A DNA stretch of 64,000 nt from an uncultured Aequorivita sp. (GTDB lineage: Bacteria > Bacteroidota > Bacteroidia > Flavobacteriales > Flavobacteriaceae): the NCBI GenBank assembly GCA_937125455.1, contig CAKZLK010000016.1, positions 1 through 64,000 on the forward strand, written 5' to 3'. This document shows, in pieces, positions 27,011 to 36,350 of the stretch. Position 1 is the stretch's first letter; the number at the start of each line of letters is the position of its first letter. The translations under genes and the position numbers were made by a program. The notes under the pieces were generated by a model, which was not told the origin of the DNA, ran no database searches, and saw only the letters and a program-made list of their open reading frames with translations.

Positions 27011-28564
27011 TTAATCTTCAGGCGGGTGCCCGTGGATTTCCTCAAAAACCTCATCAAAGTTATCACGAAGATAACTTCGTAATTTAAGGCGATAATCGTC
27101 TTTTAACCAACTTATAAAATTATGCGTGCTCTTGCTGATGCACTGTGAATATTTCTCAATTCGGTGATCGATATCATCCCCTAACATTTTTGCCAAGCCC
27201 AGTGCATCATATACATCCTCACTGTTTTCTATGCAAATATAGGCGTGATGTGCAATAGATCGTTCTAACACTACTTTTGAAGACTCCCCTCTAAAGGTGG
27301 CTTCTTGGTAGGTTGCTTTAATGTCAAAGTAAACCTCTTTACTATTTGCGAATTCCGCGCGAAGCTCTTCGGGCATTTCATACCGAAAATTACTTTCCAA
27401 ATCTTCATCGCTAAGCAATCGATCCATATAATAATCGGGCGATCTGAAAATTGCTTGCCAATCTAGAGGAGCTTCCCAAGGCCCAAAACGTTGATAGTTA
27501 TTTCCGAGATCAATTACAGAAAATTTCGACTTATTGTTCAAAATACGAGATCCACGACCAATCATCTGAAAATAAAGCGTTAAGGAACGTGTTGCTCTGT
27601 TAAGAATAATAGTATCAATTGTTGGTTCATCAAAACCAGTTGTCAAAATACTTACGGAAGTTAAAATAGCATCCGGAGTTTCGTGAAACCAGCGCAATAT
27701 TTGCTTTCGCTGTTTTTTGGTAGCCGTGTTGTCCAAGTGCATAATGGGCAATCCTTCCGCTTTCAAATGATAATACACTTGAATGGAAGTATTTATCCCA
27801 TTGTTGAAAATTAACGTCTTCTTTCCCTTGGAATGGTTTAGGTATGCTTGGTACAATTGGTCCAGCATTCCCACTGCAGAATACAGATCATCAGAGGATT
27901 TCACTGTATAATCGCCATTAGAACCAATTTCCAAGGAAGTCAAGCCCATATTGTACTGAAAGACCTCAACTTGTGCCAAAAATTCATTATCAATCAATGA
28001 CTGTATACTTTCACCAACGATCAGTTCCTGATAATTGTCCTTCATAGGAAGGTTTCTATTGGAACTCAAGGGAGTAGCTGTCACTCCAAGGATAAATGAT
28101 TTCTCGAAAAACTTAAAAAGTTTGGTGAAGGAATTATAATGCGCCTCATCAATAATCACCAAACCGATGTCTGAAATATCAAGTTTGTTGTCATTAAGGC
28201 GATTGTTCAAGGTTTCAACCATCGCAACAAAACAACTGTATTTGTCTTGATCTGAAAGGTTTGCGGTGCTATTTACTACTTTGTTTACAACCCCAAAACT
28301 GGTCAACATTTCTGAAGTTTGCTTACATAGTTCCACGCGATGGGTCATTACAATCACTTTTTTATTGTGATGCTTCAAATACTGGCGAACTATTTCAGAA
28401 AAAATAACAGTTTTTCCACCACCTGTTGGAAGTTGATAAAGCAAATGATAATCATCTGGCGCTGTTTCAAATTTATCAAAAATTCTGTCAATAGCCCCTT
28501 TTTGGTAGCTATACAGCTCTTTATCTGTTTTTTTTTCTTGAATTGCGTCTTTAGCCTCGGTCAT
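27011..28564 (-). CDS. DEAH-type SF2 helicase (SSL2/XPB-like)
   Basis: 517 residues. Walker A LPTGGGKT (about residues 46-53), DEAH motif II (VIIDEAHYNS), TATP as motif III, and a C-terminal Helicase_C region with TGFDEP and QMIGRGSR. This layout (RecA1 with Gly-rich loop, then RecA2) matches bacterial XPB-like helicases of unknown cellular role. The start is the ATG at 28564; a TATTTTTG box lies at 28596-28589. It likely heads a VF530-DEAH-DEAD or DEAH-DEAD transcript. Confidence 0.85.
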   Translation of the reverse strand: MTEAKDAIQEKKTDKELYSYQKGAIDRIFDKFETAPDDYHLLYQLPTGGGKTVIFSEIVRQYLKHHNKKVIVMTHRVELCKQTSEMLTSFGVVNKVVNSTANLSDQDKYSCFVAMVETLNNRLNDNKLDISDIGLVIIDEAHYNSFTKLFKFFEKSFILGVTATPLSSNRNLPMKDNYQELIVGESIQSLIDNEFLAQVEVFQYNMGLTSLEIGSNGDYTVKSSDDLYSAVGMLDQLYQAYLNHSKGKKTLIFNNGINTSIQVYYHLKAEGLPIMHLDNTATKKQRKQILRWFHETPDAILTSVSILTTGFDEPTIDTIILNRATRSLTLYFQMIGRGSRILNNKSKFSVIDLGNNYQRFGPWEAPLDWQAIFRSPDYYMDRLLSDEDLESNFRYEMPEELRAEFANSKEVYFDIKATYQEATFRGESSKVVLERSIAHHAYICIENSEDVYDALGLAKMLGDDIDHRIEKYSQCISKSTHNFISWLKDDYRLKLRSYLRDNFDEVFEEIHGHPPED

Positions 28565-28658
28565 AAAATCCCCATTTGTGAAGTTTTGCAAAAATACACC
28601 CTTTTGTAGGTTTTTGACGAAGAATATTTAAATTTATTACGAAGGAATTTTCTGATGG

Positions 28659-28886
28659 TTATTTAAACTTCGTTTTTAGATAAAGTTGTTCCACTTTTTC
28701 ACGCGCCCACGGCGTTTTCCGAAGAAAGGTTAAACTAGATTTAATGGACGGATTACTGTTAAAGGAATTGATTTTAATTTTTTCGCCCAAGACTTCCCAA
28801 CCATAATAATTTACAAGATATTCCAGAATATCTGCAAGTTTAACTCCGTGTAAAGGATTATTTGGTTGTTGATTATCCATAATCAT
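28659..28886 (-). CDS. VF530 (DUF2132) family DNA-binding protein, 75 aa
   Basis: A small protein with the VF530 pattern: [24 protein letters not shown] and [27 protein letters not shown]. The family is compact and suggested to bind DNA (structure known for the Vibrio fischeri VF530 member). It lies 94 nt before the DEAH helicase on the same strand. The start may be ATG 28886 or 28880. Confidence 0.9.
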   Translation of the reverse strand: MIMDNQQPNNPLHGVKLADILEYLVNYYGWEVLGEKIKINSFNSNPSIKSSLTFLRKTPWAREKVEQLYLKTKFK

Positions 28887-28956
28887 TTTTTTAATCAGTT
28901 TTAAGTCTTACTTCGTATAGCGAAGCGATCTTGATTCTTTGCTCTCTATCAAAAAA

Positions 28957-30573
28957 CTACCAATCAATCGGTCTATAATCTTTCAAAAACTTACCGCTCC
29001 AGTGTTTTCCAGTGTTTATTCCATCAATTAATGGATCCATTACTCGAGCTGCTCCATCAACAATATCTAAAGGGGGTTGAAAATCGTGCAGTTCCATTTT
29101 GCGTTTTGCCAATTCAACAGGATCCTCATCCGTTACCCAGCCAGTATCAACTGCATTTATATAAATTCCTTCTTTTGCGAGGCTTCCAGCAGCAGTATGC
29201 GTCAACATATTGAGGGCAGCCTTTGCCATATTGGTATGTGGATGGCGATCTTCCTTAAAAAAACGGTGAAACTTTCCTTCCATTGCCGAAACATTTATAA
29301 TGTGCTTTTTCCCAGTATTTTTCTTCTTCATAACCTCACCCAAACGATTGCATAACACAAAAGGCGCAATCGAGTTTACTAGCTGAACTTCAATCATTTC
29401 AGTAGTTTCAATTTCACCAAGCCTTAAACGCCAACTATTTGTTTTTCGAAGATCTACTTGCTGTAAATCTGCATCCAATTTTCCTTCGGGAAATACTTCT
29501 TTTGCGCTTAAGGAATTGTCAAAACTATACGGAATCTGTGAAAGCTTCGCCGAAGCCCGAATACCAATTCCTGGTTCAGATCCATGCCAGGTTACAGGTA
29601 AATTTTTGTTTGGATTTTTGCCAATATCTGCCGTAAGTGTCTTCAATTCCTGCAAGCAATTCATATGATCGTGCAGCAAATCCTTCACGAACCGCGGATG
29701 CTCTTCAAAAGGCATCTCTTCTTTCGCCATCAAATGCTGGTAAAAGCCAGCGGGTCTTCGAACTGTCTGTGCAGCATTGTTAATTAATACATCGAGGTTT
29801 TCATATTTCTGCTCAATGTAATTGCAGAAAATTTCCACACTTGGTATATGTCTAAGGTCCAAGCCATGAATCTTTAATCGGTCTGCCCATTGATGGAAGT
29901 CTTCCTCTTGTGCAAATCGATAGGCTGAATCTGCTGGAAATCTTGTTGTCGCAACCACAGTAGCTCCCGCTCGCAATAACATTAAGGAAATATGATATCC
30001 AATTTTTAAGCGCGAACCTGTCATAACAGCTACTTGTCCTGTTAAATCCGTAGTTTGAAATCGCTTGGCATAATTGAAATCTCCACACTCAGTACACATC
30101 GTATCGTAAAAGTGATGCAGTTTTGTGTAAAGGGTTTTACAAACGTAGCAATTACGAGGTGTTTCAAGCTCCAGTTCTTTCTTGGAAGACAAATCTACGG
30201 CCTGCAATAGTTTTGGAGCTACAAACACTACGTTTTCGCGAGCACTCCTAATTCCTGTCTCTTTTCGTGCTGTTCTGTCTTTATTGGCCTGCTTGCGCTT
30301 TTTAGCTTTCTTAGCATCTTTTTTTCTTCGGGAAAATTCGTCACGATTAGGACGCGAAAATTGACCCGAAGCTTTTATTAATAAAGTGCGTTGCTCTTTC
30401 GGAATCTCGAATATTTGGTCGGTATTATTGTTCAAATATTCAAGAATGGCTATACATTTCGATATTTCCTCCGAATTGATTTCATTTTTCAATTCAGCAT
30501 CTTGCATATCCTGCTTTGATTTAACTACTTCTTCCGGCTCGGAAGTCTCCACTTGAGAAACCCGCTGTGACAT
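28957..30573 (-). CDS. Zinc-ribbon, SDR-fold protein with a basic N-terminal extension
   Basis: 538 residues. An N-terminal ~140-residue part is highly charged and basic (about 80-105 [19 protein letters not shown]), followed by a four-Cys ribbon (Cys142, 145, 160, 163) and a Rossmann fold with [12 protein letters not shown] (185-196). At the expected YxxxK position the sequence reads [11 protein letters not shown], so the catalytic Tyr is replaced by Thr or Asn. It may bind NAD(P) without acting as a classical reductase, or act on RNA or protein partners. Promoter at 30588-30616. A paralogous class occurs in Bacteroidetes; function unknown. Confidence 0.75.
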   Translation of the reverse strand: MSQRVSQVETSEPEEVVKSKQDMQDAELKNEINSEEISKCIAILEYLNNNTDQIFEIPKEQRTLLIKASGQFSRPNRDEFSRRKKDAKKAKKRKQANKDRTARKETGIRSARENVVFVAPKLLQAVDLSSKKELELETPRNCYVCKTLYTKLHHFYDTMCTECGDFNYAKRFQTTDLTGQVAVMTGSRLKIGYHISLMLLRAGATVVATTRFPADSAYRFAQEEDFHQWADRLKIHGLDLRHIPSVEIFCNYIEQKYENLDVLINNAAQTVRRPAGFYQHLMAKEEMPFEEHPRFVKDLLHDHMNCLQELKTLTADIGKNPNKNLPVTWHGSEPGIGIRASAKLSQIPYSFDNSLSAKEVFPEGKLDADLQQVDLRKTNSWRLRLGEIETTEMIEVQLVNSIAPFVLCNRLGEVMKKKNTGKKHIINVSAMEGKFHRFFKEDRHPHTNMAKAALNMLTHTAAGSLAKEGIYINAVDTGWVTDEDPVELAKRKMELHDFQPPLDIVDGAARVMDPLIDGINTGKHWSGKFLKDYRPIDW

Positions 30574-30587
30574 AAATTAATTTTCGG

Positions 30588-30616
30588 CAAATATAGTCAC
30601 AGTTTGAACGCGCAAA
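30588..30616 (-). promoter_or_regulatory. Promoter of the zinc-ribbon SDR gene
   Basis: On the minus strand: TTTG (30616-30613), a 17-nt spacer, TATATTTG (30595-30588), 15 nt upstream of the ATG at 30573. It gives the SDR gene a start independent of the EF-G paralogue upstream. Confidence 0.65.
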
Positions 30617-30647
30617 ACATTTTATTTCAAATACTAAAAGATACAGG

Positions 30648-32750
30648 TCATATACCAACTAATTCCTTTTGAACATTAACAGGAACAGGTTGATAGGATG
30701 CAAAAGATGATTTAAAAGTCGCTCTTCCCTGTGTCAACGAACGTAAATCTGTTGAAAAACTATATAGTTCTGCTTCGGGCGTCAAACATTTCAAAACCTG
30801 ATAATTATTATTGCTTTCCACCCCTTGAATCATTGAGCGACGTGCCTGCAAGTCGGTCATTACATTGCCTACCATTTCCTCAGGTACTTTTACGGTAAGC
30901 TCCATAACAGGTTCCAAAAGTTTGGGGTTTGCATTTAAAAATGCTTCTTTGAATGCATGAGCTCCTGCAATTTTAAAGGATATATCATTAGAATCCACAG
31001 AGTGCATTTTTCCATCGTAAACCATTACCCGCACATCGCGAATATAAGAGCTTACTAAGGGGCCTTCTTCCATAACCTCTAAAACGCCTTTCATTATCGA
31101 TGGCAAATATCGTTGGTCAATAACTCCGCCCACGATACAGTTATAGAAAATTAGTTTTCCGCCCCAGGAAAGATCTACTTCCTCTTTCCCCCGAATATTG
31201 AAACCTTGTGGCTCCTCCATATTTTCATACCACGGTTCTATTTTTAAATGAACCTCTGCAAATTGTCCAGAACCACCAGATTGCTTTTTGTGTCTATAGT
31301 TTGAAGTCGATGAACGTTGAATAGTTTCCCGGAAAGCGATTTTGGGCTTTTCAAACCTCGCCTCCACTCCATAAATATTTTTCAAAGCCCAATCAATAGT
31401 GGCAAGATGTAGATCGCCTTGACAGGAAAGAATGAGTTGTTTGGCTTCTTTTGAAAAGGATATTTCTACCGTTGGGTCTTGGCTGTGAATTTTTTTTAGA
31501 GAATCGCTAAGCTTTTCTTCATCCTTTGTATTTACAGAGAATACTGCCTTTTTTATTCGCGGTTGTGGAAATTTAATAGGTTTTATGGTAATGCTATTCG
31601 TTGCTGAAGCCAGGGTGTCATTTGTTTCGGTATACTTAAGTTTTAAAGTTGCACCAATATCGCCAACTGTCAATTTGGTTACAGGTTGTCGCTCTTTGCC
31701 ATCCATGATGAAAAGTTGGTTTATCACCTCGGTTTCCCCATTTTTGGAGTTTGTTAATTTATCGTTTAAACGCACTTCCCCACTCATAACTTTAAAGAAC
31801 GTGATTTGTCCCAAGTTAGGCTGATATACAGTCTTAAATACAAAAAGCGCAGTTGGACTTTCTTTTGACGAAACGACTTGTTTCCCCTCAACACTTTGTT
31901 CAGGTTTTAAATCGGCAGCGGCAGGTGCAACATTATCTATAAATCCCATCAACCTTCCTGTGCCCATATCGTTTAATGCTGAAACACAAAACACTGGAAA
32001 AAGATCGTGGTTAAGCATACCCGCTTTAATGCCAGCGCGCATTTCGTCTTCGTTTAAAGTTCCCTTATCAAAAAAAAGCTCCATCAATGTTTCATCATTT
32101 TCTGCAGCTTTTTCTATCAATTCATTATTCAATTTGTTGGCAAATTCCTTTTGATCATCAGGAATTTCCAACTTTTCTGGTTTACCTCCTTCGGGGGGAA
32201 ATTTGTACATTTTCATCTTTAGTACGTCAACAATACACTGCGCACCGTCTACAACTAAAGGATATTGAATTTTCACTGCATTGTTGCCCACTAAGTTTTT
32301 TATGCTATTAAAGCTTTCGTCAAATTTCGCGTTAATATGGTCTATTTGGTTTATAACAAAAAGTGTTGGTTTGTGATAATTATCGATGTAGTTCCAGATA
32401 ATCTCTGTTCCCACTTCCACGCCCTGTTGCGCGTTCAAAACAGTAACAATAGTATCTGCAACGCGAATGGAGGAAATGATTTCACCTATAAAATCATCCA
32501 ATCCGGGTGTGTCGATAATATTGATTTTGTAATTACGCCATTCCGTATGCAATGGCGTTGCGAAGATGGAGTTGCCCCTTTCGTGCTCCACGTCGTGATA
32601 GTCTGAAACCGTGTTTTTGTTTTCAACTGTGCCACGACGGTTTAGGAGTCCAGCTTCAAAAAGCATCGTTTCTGCAAGTGTAGTTTTGCCACTATTGTGT
32701 GCTCCAACAAAAACTACATTTTTAATGTGTTTGTCGTCATATATTTTCAT
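30648..32750 (-). CDS. fusA2: Elongation factor G paralogue (EF-G2-like) lacking the catalytic histidine
   Basis: 700 residues with the five EF-G domains. G1 is GAHNSGKT (16-23), G3 is DTPG (80-83), G4 is NQID (134-137) instead of NKxD. After DTPG, canonical EF-G has His-Val-Asp; here Leu-Asp-Asp (84-86), so the GTPase-activating His is absent, and switch I reads ERGNSI instead of ERGITI. It therefore resembles the Bacteroides EF-G2 class, reported to work with little or no GTP hydrolysis; that parallel is inference. No true fusA is in the window. Cytoplasmic ribosome factor. Confidence 0.85.
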   Translation of the reverse strand: MKIYDDKHIKNVVFVGAHNSGKTTLAETMLFEAGLLNRRGTVENKNTVSDYHDVEHERGNSIFATPLHTEWRNYKINIIDTPGLDDFIGEIISSIRVADTIVTVLNAQQGVEVGTEIIWNYIDNYHKPTLFVINQIDHINAKFDESFNSIKNLVGNNAVKIQYPLVVDGAQCIVDVLKMKMYKFPPEGGKPEKLEIPDDQKEFANKLNNELIEKAAENDETLMELFFDKGTLNEDEMRAGIKAGMLNHDLFPVFCVSALNDMGTGRLMGFIDNVAPAAADLKPEQSVEGKQVVSSKESPTALFVFKTVYQPNLGQITFFKVMSGEVRLNDKLTNSKNGETEVINQLFIMDGKERQPVTKLTVGDIGATLKLKYTETNDTLASATNSITIKPIKFPQPRIKKAVFSVNTKDEEKLSDSLKKIHSQDPTVEISFSKEAKQLILSCQGDLHLATIDWALKNIYGVEARFEKPKIAFRETIQRSSTSNYRHKKQSGGSGQFAEVHLKIEPWYENMEEPQGFNIRGKEEVDLSWGGKLIFYNCIVGGVIDQRYLPSIMKGVLEVMEEGPLVSSYIRDVRVMVYDGKMHSVDSNDISFKIAGAHAFKEAFLNANPKLLEPVMELTVKVPEEMVGNVMTDLQARRSMIQGVESNNNYQVLKCLTPEAELYSFSTDLRSLTQGRATFKSSFASYQPVPVNVQKELVGI

Positions 32751-32994
32751 CTGTATTATGTTTTAGTTTATATTTTTTCAGATGCAATGCGCCAAACATT
32801 TTTGGAGTTTGGACTTGTTTATTTACTATTATTCATAGCCTAGATTTGTTCTTTTTTCGCCTATTAAATATACGGAATTATTTCAACATTTTTTTTTAAA
32901 ATCATCACTAATTAATTATAGTTTTCCGCAAATGATAAATATCCTGTCAGTTTTGAATATGCCAAAAAAATGTATATTTATTAAAATTTCAAAA

Positions 32995-34407
32995 ATGAAA
33001 AAAACACTAACCATCCTAAAATTTCAAACAATCAACAACAAACTTTATTTGCTTTTAATTATTTTATCTATTGGCAATCAAAGTATTGCGCAATGCTGGG
33101 AAAAAGTGGAAAAAGGTGCTTGGCACACTCTAGCCATTCAAGATGACGGAAAGCTGCTTAGCTGGGGACTCAATGAATATGGACAATTAGGCATTGGCAA
33201 CACCACTAACATGCTGTCTCCTGTACAAGTAGGAACAGATAGCGACTGGCTATTTGCAGAAGGAGGGCTTTATCACTCTGTTGCTCTTAAAACGGATCAT
33301 TCATTATGGGCATGGGGCTCAAATCAACAAGGTCAAATCGGCGATGGCACAAACACAGATAGTAATGTACCTGTTAAAGTGAATACAGATACAAATTGGC
33401 AAGCTGTGGGTGTAGGAAATTTCTTTACAGTTGCGTTGAAAAACGATGGGACACTCTGGAGCTGGGGCCTAAATGATCACGGCCAGTTGGGCGACAATAC
33501 CACAAACAATAGAAATGTTCCTGAGCAAATAGGATTAGACCAAGATTGGGAAAGCTTTTCTGTAGGCCTTTTTCACGTTCTCGCTATAAAAACAGACGGT
33601 ACCTTGTGGGGTTGGGGATTAAATAATTATGGCCAATTTGGAGATGGGTCAATTACAAACAGATTGGAGCCAACACAGATAGCACCTGGCACTGATTGGA
33701 AAGAGGTAAGTGCCAGTTGGGATCATACCCTCGGTATTAAAAATGACAGCACATTATGGGCTTGGGGCCGAAACAACAAATCACAATTGGGAAATGGTAC
33801 CTCCAGCCAAACACTTACGCTTTCCCCTATAAAGATTGGCTTAGATAATGATTGGAAGAATATAAAAACGTATTATCACCATAACCTTGCACAAAAAAAC
33901 GATAACACCCTTTGGGTTTGGGGTTATAATAGCAATGGACAATTGGGAAATGGCACATTAGACAATATACTACAACCTACGCTTTTTGATGCTAGCAACA
34001 ACTGGAAAACAGCGGCATTAGGAGCCTTTAATACATACGCAATAAGCACAGATAATATTTTGTATTCTTGTGGTAAAAATGAATATGGAGAATTGGGAGA
34101 CGGAACGACAATTGACAGACTTGAACCAGTGCAAGTTGATTGTATTTTATTGGATACTGAAGATCTTGAAATATCTCAGCAAGTACTAGTTTATCCAAAC
34201 CCTACCCAAAAAAGTATTCATATTGTTGCTTCCCAAAAAGGAACTATTGAACAAATTAGCATTATTGATCTTACCGGCAAGTTTATTATAAAAGACCAAC
34301 TATTTAATAACGAAGAGGTCAATGCCGATTTTTTAGATGCAGGTTTGTATGTTCTACAAATAGTATTGAATGGAGAAATCCATAATATTAAACTGATAAA
34401 AAACTAA
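32995..34407 (+). CDS. RCC1-repeat (seven-bladed) secreted protein with T9SS sorting domain
   Basis: 470 residues. Seven RCC1-type blades follow one another, each with the pattern HxxAxKxDGxLWxWGxNxxGQLGxG, which should form one seven-bladed propeller. A signal peptide (about 20-35) begins the protein, and the C-terminal ~75 residues (YPNPTQKSIHIV to IKLIKN) are a type-A T9SS sorting domain, so it is exported by the type IX system and anchored at or released from the surface. I use the ATG at 32995; the frame upstream to 32932 would bury the signal. Binding partner unknown. Confidence 0.88.
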   Translation: MKKTLTILKFQTINNKLYLLLIILSIGNQSIAQCWEKVEKGAWHTLAIQDDGKLLSWGLNEYGQLGIGNTTNMLSPVQVGTDSDWLFAEGGLYHSVALKTDHSLWAWGSNQQGQIGDGTNTDSNVPVKVNTDTNWQAVGVGNFFTVALKNDGTLWSWGLNDHGQLGDNTTNNRNVPEQIGLDQDWESFSVGLFHVLAIKTDGTLWGWGLNNYGQFGDGSITNRLEPTQIAPGTDWKEVSASWDHTLGIKNDSTLWAWGRNNKSQLGNGTSSQTLTLSPIKIGLDNDWKNIKTYYHHNLAQKNDNTLWVWGYNSNGQLGNGTLDNILQPTLFDASNNWKTAALGAFNTYAISTDNILYSCGKNEYGELGDGTTIDRLEPVQVDCILLDTEDLEISQQVLVYPNPTQKSIHIVASQKGTIEQISIIDLTGKFIIKDQLFNNEEVNADFLDAGLYVLQIVLNGEIHNIKLIKN

Positions 34408-34592
34408 TAAAAGGGAACAGAAAAATAGCTAGGGATTATAAATTGATTCTTTTTGCCACTGATTCTTGTGAAGAAAATGCTAATATTTTTTTGATTTCCT
34501 TTCTTTAATATTAAATATTTACTAAAGTGGATTGAGATATACTGAAGAACAGTAATATAGCCGTACCTTCACATAAACTTAAAAAAAACAAC

Positions 34593-34826
34593 ATGAACAA
34601 TAAAGGAAAAGGATTATTGGCTTTACTAGGAATAGCAGGCGGTGCATTTGCATTTTGGAAATATAAAAACATGTCACCTGAAGAAAAACAAAAGCTTAAA
34701 GATAAGGCCAACGAAACAGGTAGAAAAATAAAAGAGAAGGCTGGAGAAGTAGAAGATACTATCTCTGAAAAATATGAGCAACTTAAAAGTGCTGCAAAAA
34801 AAGAAGTAAACGATATTTCAAATTAA
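34593..34826 (+). CDS. YtxH domain protein, 77 aa
   Basis: An N-terminal hydrophobic helix (about 8-24, GLLALLGIAGGAFAFWKY) followed by a Lys/Glu-rich amphipathic region, the YtxH layout. Members are general-stress envelope proteins in several phyla; the role here is unknown. It ends at the hairpin terminator at 34850-34877, shared with the convergent cold-shock gene. Confidence 0.8.
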   Translation: MNNKGKGLLALLGIAGGAFAFWKYKNMSPEEKQKLKDKANETGRKIKEKAGEVEDTISEKYEQLKSAAKKEVNDISN

Positions 34827-34849
34827 TATTCTTGTTATTAGATAAGAAA

Positions 34850-34877
34850 AATCCCGCTTTTAGCGGGATTTTTTTTT
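34850..34877. terminator. Bidirectional terminator
   Basis: atcccgct and agcgggat form a stem around ttt, flanked by an A-run and a T-run. It lies between the convergent YtxH and cold-shock genes. Confidence 0.9.
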
Positions 34878-34899
34878 CTAAGGCCGAAGCGTTAGTCTT

Positions 34900-35346
34900 T
34901 TATATCTTTGTAACTTTTACTGCGTTCATACCACGTTGCCCTTTTTCTAGTTCAAAGGAAACGTTATCATTTTCGGTTATTTCATCAATAATTCCGCTAA
35001 CGTGAGTGAAGTATTTTTCACTGTTTTCATCATCAATGATAAATCCAAAACCTTTGGAAGAATCATAAAAAGAAACTTTACCTTTTCGAACGGGATCAAA
35101 AGCTTCGCGATCGCCTTCTTCTTTTTTAGGAATTCCCAAGATAATATCATCAGCCTCTACTTCTACCTTCATTGAAGGATCTGGCGGCGTATCAACCAAA
35201 TTTCCATTATAGTCTACATAAACAAAATCTATCCCTGGGGTTTTTTCAGATTTACGCGCTTCCTTTTTCTTTTGTTTTTCTTCGCGCTTTTTCAATTTCG
35301 CTTTTTCCTTTTCTTTCTTACTGTATGTTTGTTGTGATTTTGCCAT
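34900..35346 (-). CDS. Cold-shock domain protein with basic coiled N-terminus, 148 aa
   Basis: An N-terminal ~35 residues are nearly all Lys/Glu/Arg (SKKEKEKAKLKKREEKQKKK), then a linker, then a C-terminal cold-shock domain with RNP1 KGFGFIID (about 110-117) and RNP2 KYFTHVS (about 123-129). I use the ATG at 35346 (MAKSQQTYS). The extension distinguishes it from the 63-residue CspA at 10152 and may add RNA affinity. An imperfect hairpin (35362-35390) lies in the 5' leader, as is common for cold-shock mRNAs. Confidence 0.85.
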   Translation of the reverse strand: MAKSQQTYSKKEKEKAKLKKREEKQKKKEARKSEKTPGIDFVYVDYNGNLVDTPPDPSMKVEVEADDIILGIPKKEEGDREAFDPVRKGKVSFYDSSKGFGFIIDDENSEKYFTHVSGIIDEITENDNVSFELEKGQRGMNAVKVTKI

Positions 35347-35556
35347 TATTTTTTTAATAAAAAAAGCCATCCGCTGAAGGCAGATGACTTATGGATGAGT
35401 TATATATAAATTGTTTAATTATGGTTTACCTTACTGGGGTTTTATGTTCATCGCCCTAATACTGCAAAGGTACGGTAAAATAAATCGTTAAAATCACAAA
35501 AAGGGTTAAAGTAACTAATCAATAAAGTTGAAATAATATTTTTCTAAAATCAATAA

Positions 35557-35585
35557 ACAAAAAAACCTCCCGAAGGAGGCTTTCC
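35557..35585 (-). terminator. Terminator of msrB
   Basis: cctcc (35566-35570) and ggagg (35575-35579) around cgaa. A plus-strand A-run at 35557-35565 gives the minus-strand U-tract. Confidence 0.8.
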
Positions 35586-35606
35586 CAGCATAACTATAAT
35601 TGGGGA

Positions 35607-36161
35607 TTAGTTCTGCTTTATAAATTTTAGTGCTGCAGAATTCATACAGTAACGTAAATGTGTGGGTGCAGGTCCATCATTGAAAACGTGTCCCAAATGG
35701 AGTCCTGTCGCTTTTTCAACAATTTCATCTCGTGTCATTCCCAAACTATTGTCTTTTACCCAAATTACAGCATCGTCATTAATCGGTTTGGTAAAAGAAG
35801 GCCATCCTGTTCCAGACTCAAATTTATCTTCACTACTAAATAATGGTTCTCCAGTTGCAGCACTCACATAAATACCCTTTTCATGATTGTTGTAATATTC
35901 ATTGTCAAATGGAGGTTCAGTGCCTTTTTTCACCATTATTTGATATTGTTCTTGTGTAAGTTCTTTTTTCCATTCCGCATCTGATTTTGCTTCTGGAAAA
36001 TGCTTACCTAAAGCCGTTTCTTTAGGAGTATTCACTGTTTTTTCCAATGTGTTCATCGAGTTATCAACCTCTTTTTTTTGTTCATTTTGGCAAGAAACCT
36101 GTGAAAGGGTTGCCGTTAAAACAAATGAAAGGATAATCGTTTTTAGTAAATAGCTTTTCAT
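35607..36161 (-). CDS. msrB: Peptide-methionine (R)-S-oxide reductase MsrB, lipoprotein form without zinc cysteines
   Basis: 184 residues. N-terminal lipoprotein signal (lipobox around VSCQ), then the MsrB core with [18 protein letters not shown] and the catalytic RYCMNS. The usual zinc-binding CxxC pairs are absent: where CAAC is expected the sequence has SAAT and KATG. Metal-free MsrBs are known, and the catalytic Cys is intact, so activity is likely. Reduces methionine-R-sulfoxide in the envelope. A second Cys acting as recycler was not obvious. Confidence 0.9.
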   Translation of the reverse strand: MKSYLLKTIILSFVLTATLSQVSCQNEQKKEVDNSMNTLEKTVNTPKETALGKHFPEAKSDAEWKKELTQEQYQIMVKKGTEPPFDNEYYNNHEKGIYVSAATGEPLFSSEDKFESGTGWPSFTKPINDDAVIWVKDNSLGMTRDEIVEKATGLHLGHVFNDGPAPTHLRYCMNSAALKFIKQN

Positions 36162-36350
36162 ATTTTTTATGGTTGATTTATAAATAATTTTTTCAATATA
36201 TATACGAGAGGTGAGTCGGGATGGTTTACTGATGCTTTCTTAAAAAACTCACAAAATTGAAATATCAAAAAGATTCTAGCCATTTTCGCAATTCATTTTT
36301 GAATTAACGCTGAAATTTATACCTTCGAGAACACAATAAAGTCCTCAATA

